Below are positions 1 through 8,312 of a stretch of 54,444 nt of DNA, one piece after another. The translations under genes were made by a program, and so were the position numbers. Position 1 is the first letter of the stretch, and each line of letters begins with the position of its first letter. Location of the stretch: positions 1 through 54,444 of the forward strand of contig JAQTRC010000010.1 in the NCBI GenBank assembly GCA_028712665.1, in the 5' to 3' direction. The stretch is from Desulfuromonadaceae bacterium (GTDB lineage Bacteria > Desulfobacterota > Desulfuromonadia > Geobacterales > Pseudopelobacteraceae). The notes beneath the pieces are model-generated. The model saw only the letters and a program-made list of their open reading frames with translations, had not been told where the DNA came from and did no database searches.

Positions 1-203
1 CCTGGCTTAATATAACCGAAGACCAAAATCCTCCCTACCAGATCACCTTGAAGAGGGGGGATAAATTGAGCCGCAACGCTCGGGAGTTTTTTGTCATTGA
101 TGTGGGGAATGCCGCCGGTGTCAACATTACCTTTCTTGGCAAGTCATTGGGAAATTTGGGGAGGAAGGGGCAGGTCGTGCATCTTCGCCTGCCACAGCAG
201 TAA
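1..203 (+). CDS. RodZ-like protein, C-terminal DUF4115 end (partial)
   Basis: This is the 3' end of a gene that begins left of the window; the reading frame starts at base 3 and stops with TAA at 201-203. The 66 visible residues start WLNITED and contain a beta-rich stretch with FVIDVGNAAGVNITFLGK, the pattern of the DUF4115 domain at the C-terminus of RodZ-type proteins. In that family a cytoplasmic helix-turn-helix domain and one membrane helix precede this periplasmic domain, which helps anchor the MreB rod-shape machinery. Only the last domain is visible, so the N-terminal architecture is inferred. Confidence 0.7.
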   Translation, partial: WLNITEDQNPPYQITLKRGDKLSRNAREFFVIDVGNAAGVNITFLGKSLGNLGRKGQVVHLRLPQQ

Positions 204-609
204 TGCGGCACCGGGAAACACGGAAAGTGCCCCTATTTTCCCAAGGGCACATAAACTATCGGGCAAACAACGTGGAGCGGTCCTGATAATAGATCATAAG
301 TTATTGAGTCTTGGTGTGCCAGAAGGAGTATATCTAGGTGGTGAGCATAGCAACTGTATTGACTGGATTTCAGCAGATTTACCTTTGTCCAACCAAATCA
401 CGAGTATTTCAGGTCTAGCAACCGCTGAATCACACGTGTTACTTCAAAATCTGAAATGCTATTGCCAGTCTGAGCCTACGCCTCCAGAACAATGGATCGC
501 TTCGACCTTTTCCACGATAAAAATGGCATAATACGCGGTTAGAGCTGACTTCGCAGCCCATCCGCTATCACGTTGAACATTCAGCAAGCCCTGACATAAC
601 CGGATATCT
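204..609. other. Intergenic region, no gene recognised
   Basis: About 400 bases lie between the RodZ-like stop and lpxK. A short inverted repeat, GTGCCC at 227-232 and GGGCAC at 245-250, could form a weak hairpin after the upstream gene, but no T-tract follows. CATAAT at 527-532 resembles a -10 box, without a convincing -35. A frame open from 91 to 531 shows no recognisable protein. Nothing else is supported. Confidence 0.4.
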
Positions 610-1722
610 ATGAACGTATCGTACCATACATACTGGAGGGAGCTTGCCTCAGGCAAACGCACCTCCCTGGCCGACAATCTGGCACTGCTGTTCCTGACGC
701 CGTTGGCGTGGTTGTATTCGCTGGTACTGCAACTGCGGGCAGGACTGTATCTAAGCGGCATATTTAAAACACACCGCCTCCCCCGCCCGGTGATATCTGT
801 AGGTAATATAACAGTGGGGGGGACCGGGAAAACGCCGGTAACCGCTTACATTGCACGGTTTCTTCTGGAACAGGGGTACAAGGTGGCCGTACTTTCACGC
901 GGTTATGGCGGATCGCTGGAAGGACATACCTCTATTGTGAGTGACGGCGCCACGATTATGATGAGCGCCGGGGAGTGCGGGGATGAGCCGTATCTGCTGG
1001 CATCGACCGTGCCGGGAGTTATGGTGGTGATCGGAACGGACCGGTATGCAGCAGGTCAATTGGCCATGCAGCAGCTTGCGCCGGACGTTTTCCTGCTGGA
1101 CGACGGATTCCAGCATTTGCGGCTGCATCGCGACCTGAACATTCTGCTGCTGGACTTCTCAAGGCCGTTCGGCAACAACCTGACTCTGCCGGCCGGATTA
1201 CTGCGTGAGAATTCGGTCGCAGCACGCAGGGCGGACTTTGTGATTTTTACACGCTCTCCTCTTGGAGCCCAAATATCCTCGGGCACCCAGGGTATTCCCG
1301 GATGTTTATCCTGCCACGCAATCGTCGATCTTCTCCCTTTGGGTGGCGGCGCGCCTGTTCCTATTGCCAGCTGTAGAGACAAAAAACTGCTCGCGTTTGC
1401 CGGCATTGCCGATCCTGACTCATTTTTTGAAGGGCTTCGCTCTCAAGGGCTTAATCTGGTGAGCTGCCTCCGCTTCCCGGATCATGTCGTCTACAACCGG
1501 GAAAGGTTTGATGAAATAGCTGATGCAATGCGGAAAAGCGGAGCCGACTTATTGGTCACAACCGAAAAGGACGGGGTGAAACTGAAGGATATTTCGCGGG
1601 AGCTGGCTGCAAAGACACTGCTAGCCCGGTTGGAGCTGACGATTGATAATCCGGAACTTCTGAAAGGGTTGCTGACTGGTCTGCTTCAACAAACCCAACC
1701 ACCCCCAACCCCTCCTTTGTAA
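610..1722 (+). CDS. lpxK: Tetraacyldisaccharide 4'-kinase LpxK
   Basis: LpxK phosphorylates the 4' position of the tetraacyldisaccharide-1-phosphate precursor to give lipid IVA, at the inner face of the cytoplasmic membrane. The protein (370 aa) has an N-terminal hydrophobic, membrane-associated segment (about residues 22-45), the Walker A loop GGTGKTP at 70-76, the LSRGYGG motif near 95-101 and DDGFQH at 164-169, all typical of the family. The length is slightly above usual because the last residues, a Pro-rich QPPPTPPL tail, are encoded by a palindromic repeat element that overlaps the stop codon. It starts the LPS block and converges with the GT9 gene at 1770-2828. Confidence 0.95.
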   Translation: MNVSYHTYWRELASGKRTSLADNLALLFLTPLAWLYSLVLQLRAGLYLSGIFKTHRLPRPVISVGNITVGGTGKTPVTAYIARFLLEQGYKVAVLSRGYGGSLEGHTSIVSDGATIMMSAGECGDEPYLLASTVPGVMVVIGTDRYAAGQLAMQQLAPDVFLLDDGFQHLRLHRDLNILLLDFSRPFGNNLTLPAGLLRENSVAARRADFVIFTRSPLGAQISSGTQGIPGCLSCHAIVDLLPLGGGAPVPIASCRDKKLLAFAGIADPDSFFEGLRSQGLNLVSCLRFPDHVVYNRERFDEIADAMRKSGADLLVTTEKDGVKLKDISRELAAKTLLARLELTIDNPELLKGLLTGLLQQTQPPPTPPL

Positions 1723-1799
1723 GGAGGGGAGCTTGTAATAATTCCCCCTCCTGTTTCGCTTAGAAGCGCCTACTTCTGGTAGGAGGGGCTAGGGGTGGT
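1698..1799. repeat. Palindromic element A with 19-bp inverted ends
   Basis: The ends, 1698-1716 and 1781-1799, are inverted copies matching at 17 of 19 positions by eye (ACCACCCCCAACCCCTCCT against the complement of AGGAGGGGCTAGGGGTGGT). A small hairpin, CCTCCTTTGTAAGGAGG, follows the left arm. The element fills the space between convergent lpxK and the GT9 gene, and the last codons and stops of both genes lie inside it. It resembles the elements at 3051-3158 and 7180-7307 in its C-rich/G-rich arms, but its centre differs. It may also act as a bidirectional terminator; that is inference. Confidence 0.75.
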
Positions 1800-2828
1800 A
1801 AGGTGTCTGCCTGCCTTCCACAACTGAACTTTTTCAACTACATCGCGCACCGATATCCGCTGCATCCGATCGACACGATTTTCCATCGAGATCGGATAAT
1901 CCTCGCCCGGCTCACCATACGCATCGATCATCAGATCGCCGAATTTACGATAAGGGCCGACCCGCTTCGGATTGGAATACCCCATCAGCGAAATAACCGG
2001 GCGATCAAGCGCCACCGTGATATGGAGCGGACCAGTGTCAAGCGATATGACCAACGCCGCCCCATCAAGAATTCCCACCAGACCGCGCAGCCCCCCATTC
2101 CCCAAGGCGCTCAAAGGGGGATGTTTCGCCCGCTCCATGATTATCCGCTCGCACTCGACTTCAACCGGCGAGCGCCCCCCTACCAGAACCGGCTGCAACC
2201 CGAAATCCGAGTAGAGAGCATCGCAGAGCTCAGCCCACCTCTCTGGAAACCAGTTTTTATGGCGCTTGCTCGTTGCCACCACAATCGGTACAGCCGGACG
2301 GTCGATGCGAGAGTAAAACTCCCTCTGCCAGGCATGTTCCTCGTCATTCCAGGGTCCCAGTTTCCAGGCTACCGGCTCTGCTGGGGCTCCGAGCCAGTCG
2401 CAGAATTCGAGGTACTGGTCCTGCACATGCTGCATGGCATGGGGGGGAATCCGGTGCGTTGTGAACAGCCAGTTTAGATCCCGGGCTCTGGCAAAATCAA
2501 AGCCGAGCTTTACCCTGGAATTGATGAATGAAGTTACAATATTCGCTTTAAAGTAGACCTGCAGATCGAGGAGAAGATCAAACTCCCGGCTTCGCAACTG
2601 TTCTCTAACTTCGAGGAAACCGCGAATCCCCCTGGTCCGGTCGAAAAGTATGATCTCATCGACCATCCGATGTCCGCGCACCAGCATGGCCGGCCCCGGC
2701 TGCAGTATCCATGTTACCAGCATGTTCGGGTTTGCACGTTTTAGTGCATGAAGTACCGGCAGGACATGCACAGTATCACCCACTGCGCTCATCATGACTA
2801 TGCAGACACGGTCGGCGGCAACACGCAT
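1770..2828 (-). CDS. Glycosyltransferase family 9 (heptosyltransferase-like)
   Basis: A 352-aa protein of the ADP-heptose:LPS heptosyltransferase family (GT9). The N-terminal nucleotide-sugar transferase fold starts IVMMSAVGDTVHVLPVLHALK, and the C-terminal half has the family signature SLDTGPLHITVALDRPVISLMG. It would transfer heptose, or a related sugar, to the LPS inner core on the cytoplasmic side. Its ATG shares one base with the stop of the sugar-kinase gene upstream (TGATG), so the two are translationally coupled. The final residues TTPSPSYQK are encoded inside repeat element A. The acceptor position cannot be told from sequence. Confidence 0.88.
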   Translation of the reverse strand: MRVAADRVCIVMMSAVGDTVHVLPVLHALKRANPNMLVTWILQPGPAMLVRGHRMVDEIILFDRTRGIRGFLEVREQLRSREFDLLLDLQVYFKANIVTSFINSRVKLGFDFARARDLNWLFTTHRIPPHAMQHVQDQYLEFCDWLGAPAEPVAWKLGPWNDEEHAWQREFYSRIDRPAVPIVVATSKRHKNWFPERWAELCDALYSDFGLQPVLVGGRSPVEVECERIIMERAKHPPLSALGNGGLRGLVGILDGAALVISLDTGPLHITVALDRPVISLMGYSNPKRVGPYRKFGDLMIDAYGEPGEDYPISMENRVDRMQRISVRDVVEKVQLWKAGRHLTTPSPSYQK

Positions 2829-3802
2829 CAGGGATTCTCCACTGCAAGCGACTTTAACCTAGCAAGCGTTTCCTCGCCGAAATCAAGCCCCCATCGTTCG
2901 CGCCATTTGCGAACCGAACGGGCCAGTCGATTGAAATTACGGGCCGCTACGTCATTGCTCCCTGGAAATGTCACCCGGTCCACGTCAAGCAGGTAAGCGG
3001 TTATCTCGGCAGAAGAGCTAGTACGCTGTAACACTTTATCCATTGTATATTCCCCCTCCCTTGACGGGAGGGGGTCTGGGGGTGGGTGAAGCAACAATTT
3101 GGCATCTTCGTGGCAACTTCCCCCGCACCCTAACCCTCCCTCGCAAGGGGGGAGGGGACCTGTTTTTAACTGTTGATTTAACTGTTCCGGGGTACCGGCA
3201 ATGTAGATATTCTTGAGATTCAGATCGGCATGCCATGCTCCGGCGCCCGCAAGGGATTTTAGTAAACCGGCCACTGCCGCCAGCATTAATTCACGGTCTG
3301 TTTTAGAAGCTTTGCTCCATGCCGCGGGGAAATCGGCCCCCTCCGGCAAGCGGCGCGTCATCACATCGCTCCTTGCAAAGACGCCTAAAGCGGGATAGAT
3401 GGCGTACGCAACCAGTTCCGGCGTCGGAACACCCGCTGCCGCGAGGCGTAACGAGGCCGACAGTTCAAGCGGGGCGCGGGTCGGCATCAGGAAATATTCC
3501 CCGGTTAAAAAGCGGAGCAGTCCGCCGTGCCGATTTCTCCTGACAACAACAGGGGTCGAGAGTTCCATTTCTGCTCCTGCAGCCAAGACGACCCCGTAGC
3601 TGATGCCACGGCCATACATAAGATCGCGTTCTTTCCGTCCGGCGGCCCATTCATGGAGAGTACCGTTATTGAGCGCTTCCCGGATCGCCGGAACCGCCCA
3701 TTCACGGGCTACTACGCATCGTCCTTCAAACGTGAACCGGGCGTAACCGTCAGTACGTGCGGATATATCGATGTCGGGCGGAAAAGATGGGGTCTGCTTC
3801 AT
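2828..3802 (-). CDS. LPS core sugar kinase (Kdo/heptose kinase-like), with in-frame repeat insertion
   Basis: A 324-aa protein with the protein-kinase-like fold of the Kdo/WaaP kinase family (PF06293), which phosphorylates Kdo or heptose in the LPS inner core. Visible are RHGG at 91-94 in the family motif region, the catalytic loop HADLNLKN at 191-198, and metal-binding aspartates in LLDVDRV at 271-277. Residues about 215-251 are encoded by palindromic element B and look like low-complexity insertion (Pro/Gly/Ser-rich) between the catalytic loop and those aspartates; the frame stays open through it. It is first of a two-gene minus-strand unit with the GT9 gene. Whether the enzyme is still active is unknown. 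Confidence 0.85.
   Translation of the reverse strand: MKQTPSFPPDIDISARTDGYARFTFEGRCVVAREWAVPAIREALNNGTLHEWAAGRKERDLMYGRGISYGVVLAAGAEMELSTPVVVRRNRHGGLLRFLTGEYFLMPTRAPLELSASLRLAAAGVPTPELVAYAIYPALGVFARSDVMTRRLPEGADFPAAWSKASKTDRELMLAAVAGLLKSLAGAGAWHADLNLKNIYIAGTPEQLNQQLKTGPLPPCEGGLGCGGSCHEDAKLLLHPPPDPLPSREGEYTMDKVLQRTSSSAEITAYLLDVDRVTFPGSNDVAARNFNRLARSVRKWRERWGLDFGEETLARLKSLAVENP
3051..3158. repeat. Palindromic element B, inside the sugar-kinase gene
   Basis: Two hairpins flank a spacer: CCCCTCCCTTGACGGGAGGGG near 3053-3073 and CCCTCCCTCGCAAGGGGGGAGG near 3133-3155. The reverse complement matches element C at 7180-7307 through the spacer as well: GTTAGGGTG then GGGGGAAGTTGCC, a middle CCAAATT block and GCTTCACCCACCCC appear in both. 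B and C are therefore two copies of one element in opposite orientation. B is read in frame by the minus-strand kinase gene. Confidence 0.8.
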
Positions 3803-3994
3803 GTCACTCGGGCGTTATGGCAAGTTACTGATAATATGGAGTATTTATTTTACAACAGGGCGGTTGACCGGTTTTGAAAGTATCATCCAAGATAAACTGA
3901 CGTCAACATGATTCTGGGACAATATCGCAATTTGCTTCAAAAATAATGCGGTTTGTGGCACGATGCGGAATATTTTTTTGGACCTGTGGGGGCC

Positions 3995-4189
3995 ATGATC
4001 TCAAACGCCTTGTTTAATATACTTGCCTGCCCGATCTGCAAAGGGGAGCTCGAACCGATTGAGGCAGCCGCTTTTTTGCTCTGCCGTTCCTGTGGATTAA
4101 AATACCCTGTCAGAGAGAACATACCGCTCCTGCTGACAGATGAGGCCATATCTGCCGATACTCGGGTGATCGGGAATAAAGAGCCGTGA
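3995..4189 (+). CDS. Trm112-family zinc-binding protein (YcaR-like)
   Basis: A 64-aa protein with two Cys pairs, CPIC near residues 11-14 and CRSC near 31-34, followed by KYPVRENIPLLL, the pattern of the Trm112p-like/UPF0434 (YcaR) family. Family members are about 60 aa, so I chose ATG at 3995 over the upstream ATG at 3953. Trm112 proteins activate methyltransferases in eukaryotes and archaea; the bacterial role is less clear, but ycaR also sits next to lpxK in Escherichia coli. The stop overlaps the GTG start of waaF. Two LPS-block methyltransferases downstream are possible partners, which is only inference. Confidence 0.82.
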   Translation: MISNALFNILACPICKGELEPIEAAAFLLCRSCGLKYPVRENIPLLLTDEAISADTRVIGNKEP

Positions 4190-5238
4190 AACGCCTTAAT
4201 CCCGACACTCCCCATAGAATCCTGATTCGTGCAGTAAACTGGATCGGCGATGCTGTCATGACCACTCCGGCTATTGGCGTTATCCGTCAGTTTTTTCCGC
4301 AGGCAGAGATCATCCTTCTTGCCAATCCTCCGGTTTCACAGGTTTTTTACCATCACCCATGGGTCGACAGGGTGATTACTTTTGATCGCCATGGCATGCA
4401 TAAGGGGATCGTCGGCAGGCTAAGGCTTGCGAGAGAGTTGAGAAAACACTCCTTCGACGCGGCCATAATACTGCCGAATTCCTTCGACTCCGCTCTGGTC
4501 CCATTTCTGGCAGGCATACCGGTCAGCGTCGGTAAGAGCAGCGATGGCCGCGCCTTCACACTGACTAACCGCTATCACCCCGCCAAACACGGAGCCGTCT
4601 GTCACGAAGTCGAACAGTACCTGAAGCTTATACGGCACTTCGGAATTTCGGGGAGCATAACCGAGCCCTATCTATGCCTCTCAACTGAAGAAGAGGAGAG
4701 AGCTTCAATGCTGCTGGCCGAACAGGGGATACAGCAGGATGACTTCGTAATCGGCATCAATCCTGGAGCAACCTACGGTTCCGCCAAGCGGTGGTACCCC
4801 GAAAGATTTGCCGAAGTTGCCGACAGGCTTGCATCTTTATGGTCGGCAAAAGTCGTTATTCTTGGCGGTTCCGGGGAGATGGAGATCACTTCGGATATCG
4901 AGAAACGGATGGAAGTGACTGTTCTGAACCTTTCAGGAAAAACTACCGTACGTGAGTTGATGGCGCTGATCAAACGCTTCAATTTCTTTGTCACAAACGA
5001 CTCCGGACCGATGCATATCGCCGCAGCCTTCGGTGTCCCGTTGGCGGCCATATTCGGCTCGACCGATCATGCTACCACTTCTCCCTACACAGACAGGGCG
5101 GTTATCGTCCGTAAGGAAACCGACTGCGCTCCCTGCAAATTGAGAGAGTGTCCTACAGACCACCGCTGCATGACAGCGGTCAGCGCGACGGATGTTGTCG
5201 AAGCGGCAAGCAACCTGATGGAGAGGATCGCCGTATGA
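4186..5238 (+). CDS. waaF: Lipopolysaccharide heptosyltransferase II
   Basis: A 350-aa GT9 protein closest to WaaF, which adds the second heptose to the first heptose of the LPS inner core using ADP-heptose in the cytoplasm. The N-terminus ILIRAVNWIGDAVMTTPAIG is the WaaF pattern, and the C-terminal domain carries FFVTNDSGPMHIAAAFGVP and a Cys cluster CAPCKLRECP near residue 310. The start is GTG at 4186, overlapping the Trm112-like stop; the stop overlaps the ATG of the next glycosyltransferase. This tight packing suggests one transcript from about 3995 to 7110. Confidence 0.93.
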   Translation: MKRLNPDTPHRILIRAVNWIGDAVMTTPAIGVIRQFFPQAEIILLANPPVSQVFYHHPWVDRVITFDRHGMHKGIVGRLRLARELRKHSFDAAIILPNSFDSALVPFLAGIPVSVGKSSDGRAFTLTNRYHPAKHGAVCHEVEQYLKLIRHFGISGSITEPYLCLSTEEEERASMLLAEQGIQQDDFVIGINPGATYGSAKRWYPERFAEVADRLASLWSAKVVILGGSGEMEITSDIEKRMEVTVLNLSGKTTVRELMALIKRFNFFVTNDSGPMHIAAAFGVPLAAIFGSTDHATTSPYTDRAVIVRKETDCAPCKLRECPTDHRCMTAVSATDVVEAASNLMERIAV

Positions 5239-6002
5239 GAGCCGGATCGATGAAAATTTCCGCAACCGTCATCACCCTGAACGAGGAGAAAAACATCGCC
5301 GCCTGCCTCTCCAGCCTCGATTTCGTGGACGAAATCATAGTGGTTGACTCAGGGAGCAGCGACAGAACCGCCGATATCTGCCGAAGCTATCCGAAGGTAC
5401 GCTTTGTTCACCAGCAATGGCTCGGTTATGGAGGTCAAAAGAACCATGCGGCCGAATTGGCCTCCCATGACTGGATACTCAACCTGGATGCCGACGAAAG
5501 GGTCTCCGAGCAGTTGCGAAACTCCATCGAACATGCCGATTACGGCTCATTTTCTGCGGCAAAAATGGCGCGAGAGAACTACTTCGGAGATATATGGATC
5601 AGACACTGCGGCTGGTATCCGAATTACACCCCACGGCTGTACGACCGGCGTATCTGCCGATTCAACGAGCGGCTTGTGCACGAATCGCTGGAGCATGATG
5701 GCAGGGTTGCAACAGTTGCCGGCAATCTGCTCCACTTCACCTATTCAGACATCTCGGATTTCCTTAGCCGGAACGAGCGGTATTCTACACTCGCGGCCCA
5801 GGAGATGTTCAGCATCGGTAAGAGCGTCGGCGCGATCTCCCTGCTCTTCAGACCTTTGGCGACATTCATCAAGATGTATATCATCCGGAAGGGTTTTCTT
5901 GATGGTATTCCAGGCCTCGTCCTTTCGATACTCTATACCCAGTATACCTTCTGCAAATACGCAAAACTCATCGAGTTGAGACAGAATGCGCATCAAAACT
6001 GA
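5235..6002 (+). CDS. Glycosyltransferase family 2, LPS core (WaaE/KdtX-like)
   Basis: A 255-aa GT2 enzyme. The GT-A fold is seen in ISATVITLNEEKNIAACL, IIVVDSGSSDRT and the metal-binding NLDADER motif. The C-terminal part, with several aromatic residues and a hydrophobic segment near the end, matches the WaaE/KdtX group that adds beta-glucose to inner-core heptose. The ATG at 5235 overlaps the waaF stop as ATGA and is preceded by GGAGAG; a longer upstream frame runs inside waaF and is unlikely. A second ATG at 5250 is possible. The gene overlaps the next one by 17 bases. Confidence 0.85.
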   Translation: MRAGSMKISATVITLNEEKNIAACLSSLDFVDEIIVVDSGSSDRTADICRSYPKVRFVHQQWLGYGGQKNHAAELASHDWILNLDADERVSEQLRNSIEHADYGSFSAAKMARENYFGDIWIRHCGWYPNYTPRLYDRRICRFNERLVHESLEHDGRVATVAGNLLHFTYSDISDFLSRNERYSTLAAQEMFSIGKSVGAISLLFRPLATFIKMYIIRKGFLDGIPGLVLSILYTQYTFCKYAKLIELRQNAHQN

Positions 6003-7110
6003 TCCGGAAAACATACTGGTCATCAAAATGCGCAATATCGGGGATGTTCTGCTGAGCAGTGCGCTGTTTGCGAACCTCCGCCTGGCGTTCCCCCGCGCCA
6101 GGATCAGCGGGATGGTTAATTCAGGTACGGAAGAGACGCTCCTCGGGAATCCGGATATTGACCAGCTCTACATCTATGACCGCAGTCTCAAGAAGGGCAC
6201 TCTCCGGAAGAGAGTGCAAGGTGAATTATCCCTTCTGGCAACTTTACGCAACTGCCGATTCGATCTGGTCATGAACCTTACTGAAGGTGACAGGGGGGCT
6301 ATCGCCGCTCTTGTCAGCGGCGCGCGTTGGCGGATAGGAATCGACTCTTTGGGAAAGGGAATGGCTGGGAAGAACAGGATCTACACCCACATCGTACCCC
6401 GCCTGATGCCCGGACTGCACGCCGTCGAGCAGAACCTGGAGTTCCTTAAGGTTCTCGGAATCCAGCCGGTGACTACACGGGTATCGTTCCCGTTAGACTC
6501 CGCAGACGCAGAGGCGGCACGGGCGCGACTCTCAACCGTGGGACTCGAGCCGGGACATTTCTTTCAGGCTCACTGTACCTCACGCTGGATGTTCAAAACC
6601 ATGCCTCCGGCAACTGCAGCCAGGTTGCTCGAACTGCTGGCAGAGCGTTCCGGACTTCCATGCCTGATCACATCTTCGCCTGAGGAAAAGGAACTCCGCT
6701 ATATTGCAGAACTCCGGAGGCAAATCTCCAATGAGATGACTCCTCATTTTTCCGATCTTAAAATCAAGGAACTTGGTGCAATCACATCCATGTCCCGATT
6801 CTTTGCCGGGGTTGATTCAGCCCCGATGCATATTGCTGCGGCCCTTGATATACCGGTACTCGGAGTTTTCGGTCCATCCATGCCTCAGATATGGGGCCCA
6901 TGGGACAACCTTATGGAACAGAATCCTTACGGACCTGCCCCTGGCGTGCAGCGGGGGGGGAGGCACACGGTTCTTCAATCGGACGCACCTTGTGTTCCGT
7001 GTGGACGCGACGGATGCAGAGGGAGCAAAATAAGCGATTGCCTGGATTTCCCTATCGGACTGCTTGAGAGTGTGGTCGATGATTTTCTGACCGGCCTGGC
7101 GCCCAATTGA
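5986..7110 (+). CDS. Lipopolysaccharide heptosyltransferase III-like (GT9)
   Basis: A 374-aa GT9 protein. It begins with the family motif ILVIKMRNIGDVLLSSALFANLR and carries FFAGVDSAPMHIAAALDIPVLGVFG near residues 267-293, as in RfaQ/WaaQ-type heptosyltransferase III. A Cys cluster CVPCGRDGC lies near residue 340. It would add a branching core heptose. Its start lies inside the preceding GT2 gene, showing coupling. It is followed by about 245 bases that hold palindromic element C before the next gene, probably a break between translational units. Confidence 0.87.
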   Translation: MRIKTDPENILVIKMRNIGDVLLSSALFANLRLAFPRARISGMVNSGTEETLLGNPDIDQLYIYDRSLKKGTLRKRVQGELSLLATLRNCRFDLVMNLTEGDRGAIAALVSGARWRIGIDSLGKGMAGKNRIYTHIVPRLMPGLHAVEQNLEFLKVLGIQPVTTRVSFPLDSADAEAARARLSTVGLEPGHFFQAHCTSRWMFKTMPPATAARLLELLAERSGLPCLITSSPEEKELRYIAELRRQISNEMTPHFSDLKIKELGAITSMSRFFAGVDSAPMHIAAALDIPVLGVFGPSMPQIWGPWDNLMEQNPYGPAPGVQRGGRHTVLQSDAPCVPCGRDGCRGSKISDCLDFPIGLLESVVDDFLTGLAPN

Positions 7111-7179
7111 CCCGATTTGAACCTTATTATTACAGTGGAGATCAGTGATGTCCGGTTAGGTTTTTGCAGTTGCCTGAAA

Positions 7180-7307
7180 GTCCCCCCCTCCCCTTGCGGG
7201 AGGGGGTTAGGGGGTGGGGGAATTTGCCAAATTTGATGCTGACGGCAGCTTCACCCACCCCTCAATCCCCTCCTTTAGGCCCTCTGGGTCCGTCAAGGGA
7301 GGGGAGG
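7180..7307. repeat. Palindromic element C, intergenic copy
   Basis: The left hairpin CCCTCCCCTTGCGGGAGGG lies near 7185-7203; the right arms CCCCTCC at 7267-7273 and GGGAGGGG at 7297-7304 enclose a smaller nested hairpin. The spacer (AATTTGCCAAATTTG to GCAGCTTCACCCACCCC) matches the reverse complement of element B. It sits between the WaaQ-like gene and the next glycosyltransferase. A frame open through it reads Pro/Gly/Ser-rich sequence and is not a credible gene. Confidence 0.78.
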
Positions 7308-7355
7308 CTTAAGGCAAAGACCAAGCCGGACACTGCTGAGCGGAGATAGAAATGC

Positions 7356-8312
7356 ATGCGTGACCTCAAAGATTTCTCTGCTGGCGAATGGTTGCGGTTA
7401 TTGCCTCTTCAGTTTGCTTTTAAACAGGCACGAAACGATCTGTTGCTTGCGCTCTACAAAAAACGGAGGCCAAATGGCCTGGATCTCTTTTTAAAGGAGA
7501 GTGAGCGCTTCAACAACCAGAACATTGCCCTGGTTGTTGCGTTCGAGCAACCATGGGCGTTGGACTGGCTTTTGCGAATGTCGGCACGCAACCTGACCGA
7601 CACTACAGTGCTGGTTTTTGACAACTCGCGGCGAGCCGCCGCGAGAACAGATATTGAGCAGGTTTGTCGAAAGCATCAAACTCCTTATCTAGCTCTGCCG
7701 TATAACCGGACTCGACATGTTAATCGGTCCCATGGTATGGCCATGACCTGGATATTTTACAACGTAGTTCGTTTCATAAAGCCTCGTTTGTTCGCGTTTA
7801 TAGACCATGATATGATACCTGTCAAAAAGACCGGTTTATCGGAACGGCTTGGCGATCAGCCTTTTTTTGGTTGGGAGCGGTCAGCCGGCGAATGGAGTTG
7901 GAATCTCTGGGCCGGATATTGTATGTTTGATTTCTTAACTGTTTCAAAAGCCGCTATGAATTTTCTGTACGATTTTTCCCGAGGGCTGGATACGGGGGGG
8001 CGCAACTGGACCTCTCTATATCAGAACTACGATCCGGAACAACTTAGATTCGCCGATAGCCGCATTGTCAACGTAAATGACCCTTCAACAGGAAATCAGC
8101 ACTCAGTTCAGATCATCGATGATTGTTGGCTGCATATCGGAGGCATCAGCTATAACGACAACTTCCGCTCCAAATCCGAGTTTTGCGAAAATCTGGCGCA
8201 TGCCTTGGATAACGGGAGAAGCTGGTTGCAGGTATGCAGTGATATTGCAACCGGACTCAAGAGCCCGGAAGACAAAATTACTATTCGAAAGGTACATAGT
8301 TATGAGGGTTGA
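7356..8312 (+). CDS. Putative glycosyltransferase, GT-A-like
   Basis: A 318-aa protein of unnamed family. It opens a GT-A-like fold with IALVVAFEQPWALDWLLRMSARN and TTVLVFDNSRR, then has FAFIDHDMIPV near residues 150-160, where DHD takes the place of the usual DXD metal site. The second half is Trp/Tyr-rich (WERSAGEWSWNLWAGY). The start at 7356 is preceded by GGAG at 7342-7345 at good spacing. It overlaps the following methyltransferase start by 11 bases. I infer a cytoplasmic sugar transferase acting on the LPS outer core or a related glycan; donor and acceptor are unknown. Confidence 0.7.
   Translation: MRDLKDFSAGEWLRLLPLQFAFKQARNDLLLALYKKRRPNGLDLFLKESERFNNQNIALVVAFEQPWALDWLLRMSARNLTDTTVLVFDNSRRAAARTDIEQVCRKHQTPYLALPYNRTRHVNRSHGMAMTWIFYNVVRFIKPRLFAFIDHDMIPVKKTGLSERLGDQPFFGWERSAGEWSWNLWAGYCMFDFLTVSKAAMNFLYDFSRGLDTGGRNWTSLYQNYDPEQLRFADSRIVNVNDPSTGNQHSVQIIDDCWLHIGGISYNDNFRSKSEFCENLAHALDNGRSWLQVCSDIATGLKSPEDKITIRKVHSYEG

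Noticed and set aside
204..260. Intrinsic terminator after the RodZ-like gene
   Set aside because: Only a six-base stem without a T-run.
91..531. Open frame of 146 codons
   Set aside because: Its first part overlaps the RodZ-like coding end in another frame and the rest shows no family, domain or ribosome site.
459..761. Minus-strand open frame of 100 codons
   Set aside because: It overlaps the start of lpxK in antisense and has no recognisable content.
7164..7349. Open frame of 61 codons with Pro/Gly/Ser-rich product
   Set aside because: It is simply a reading of palindromic element C; no ribosome site or protein character.
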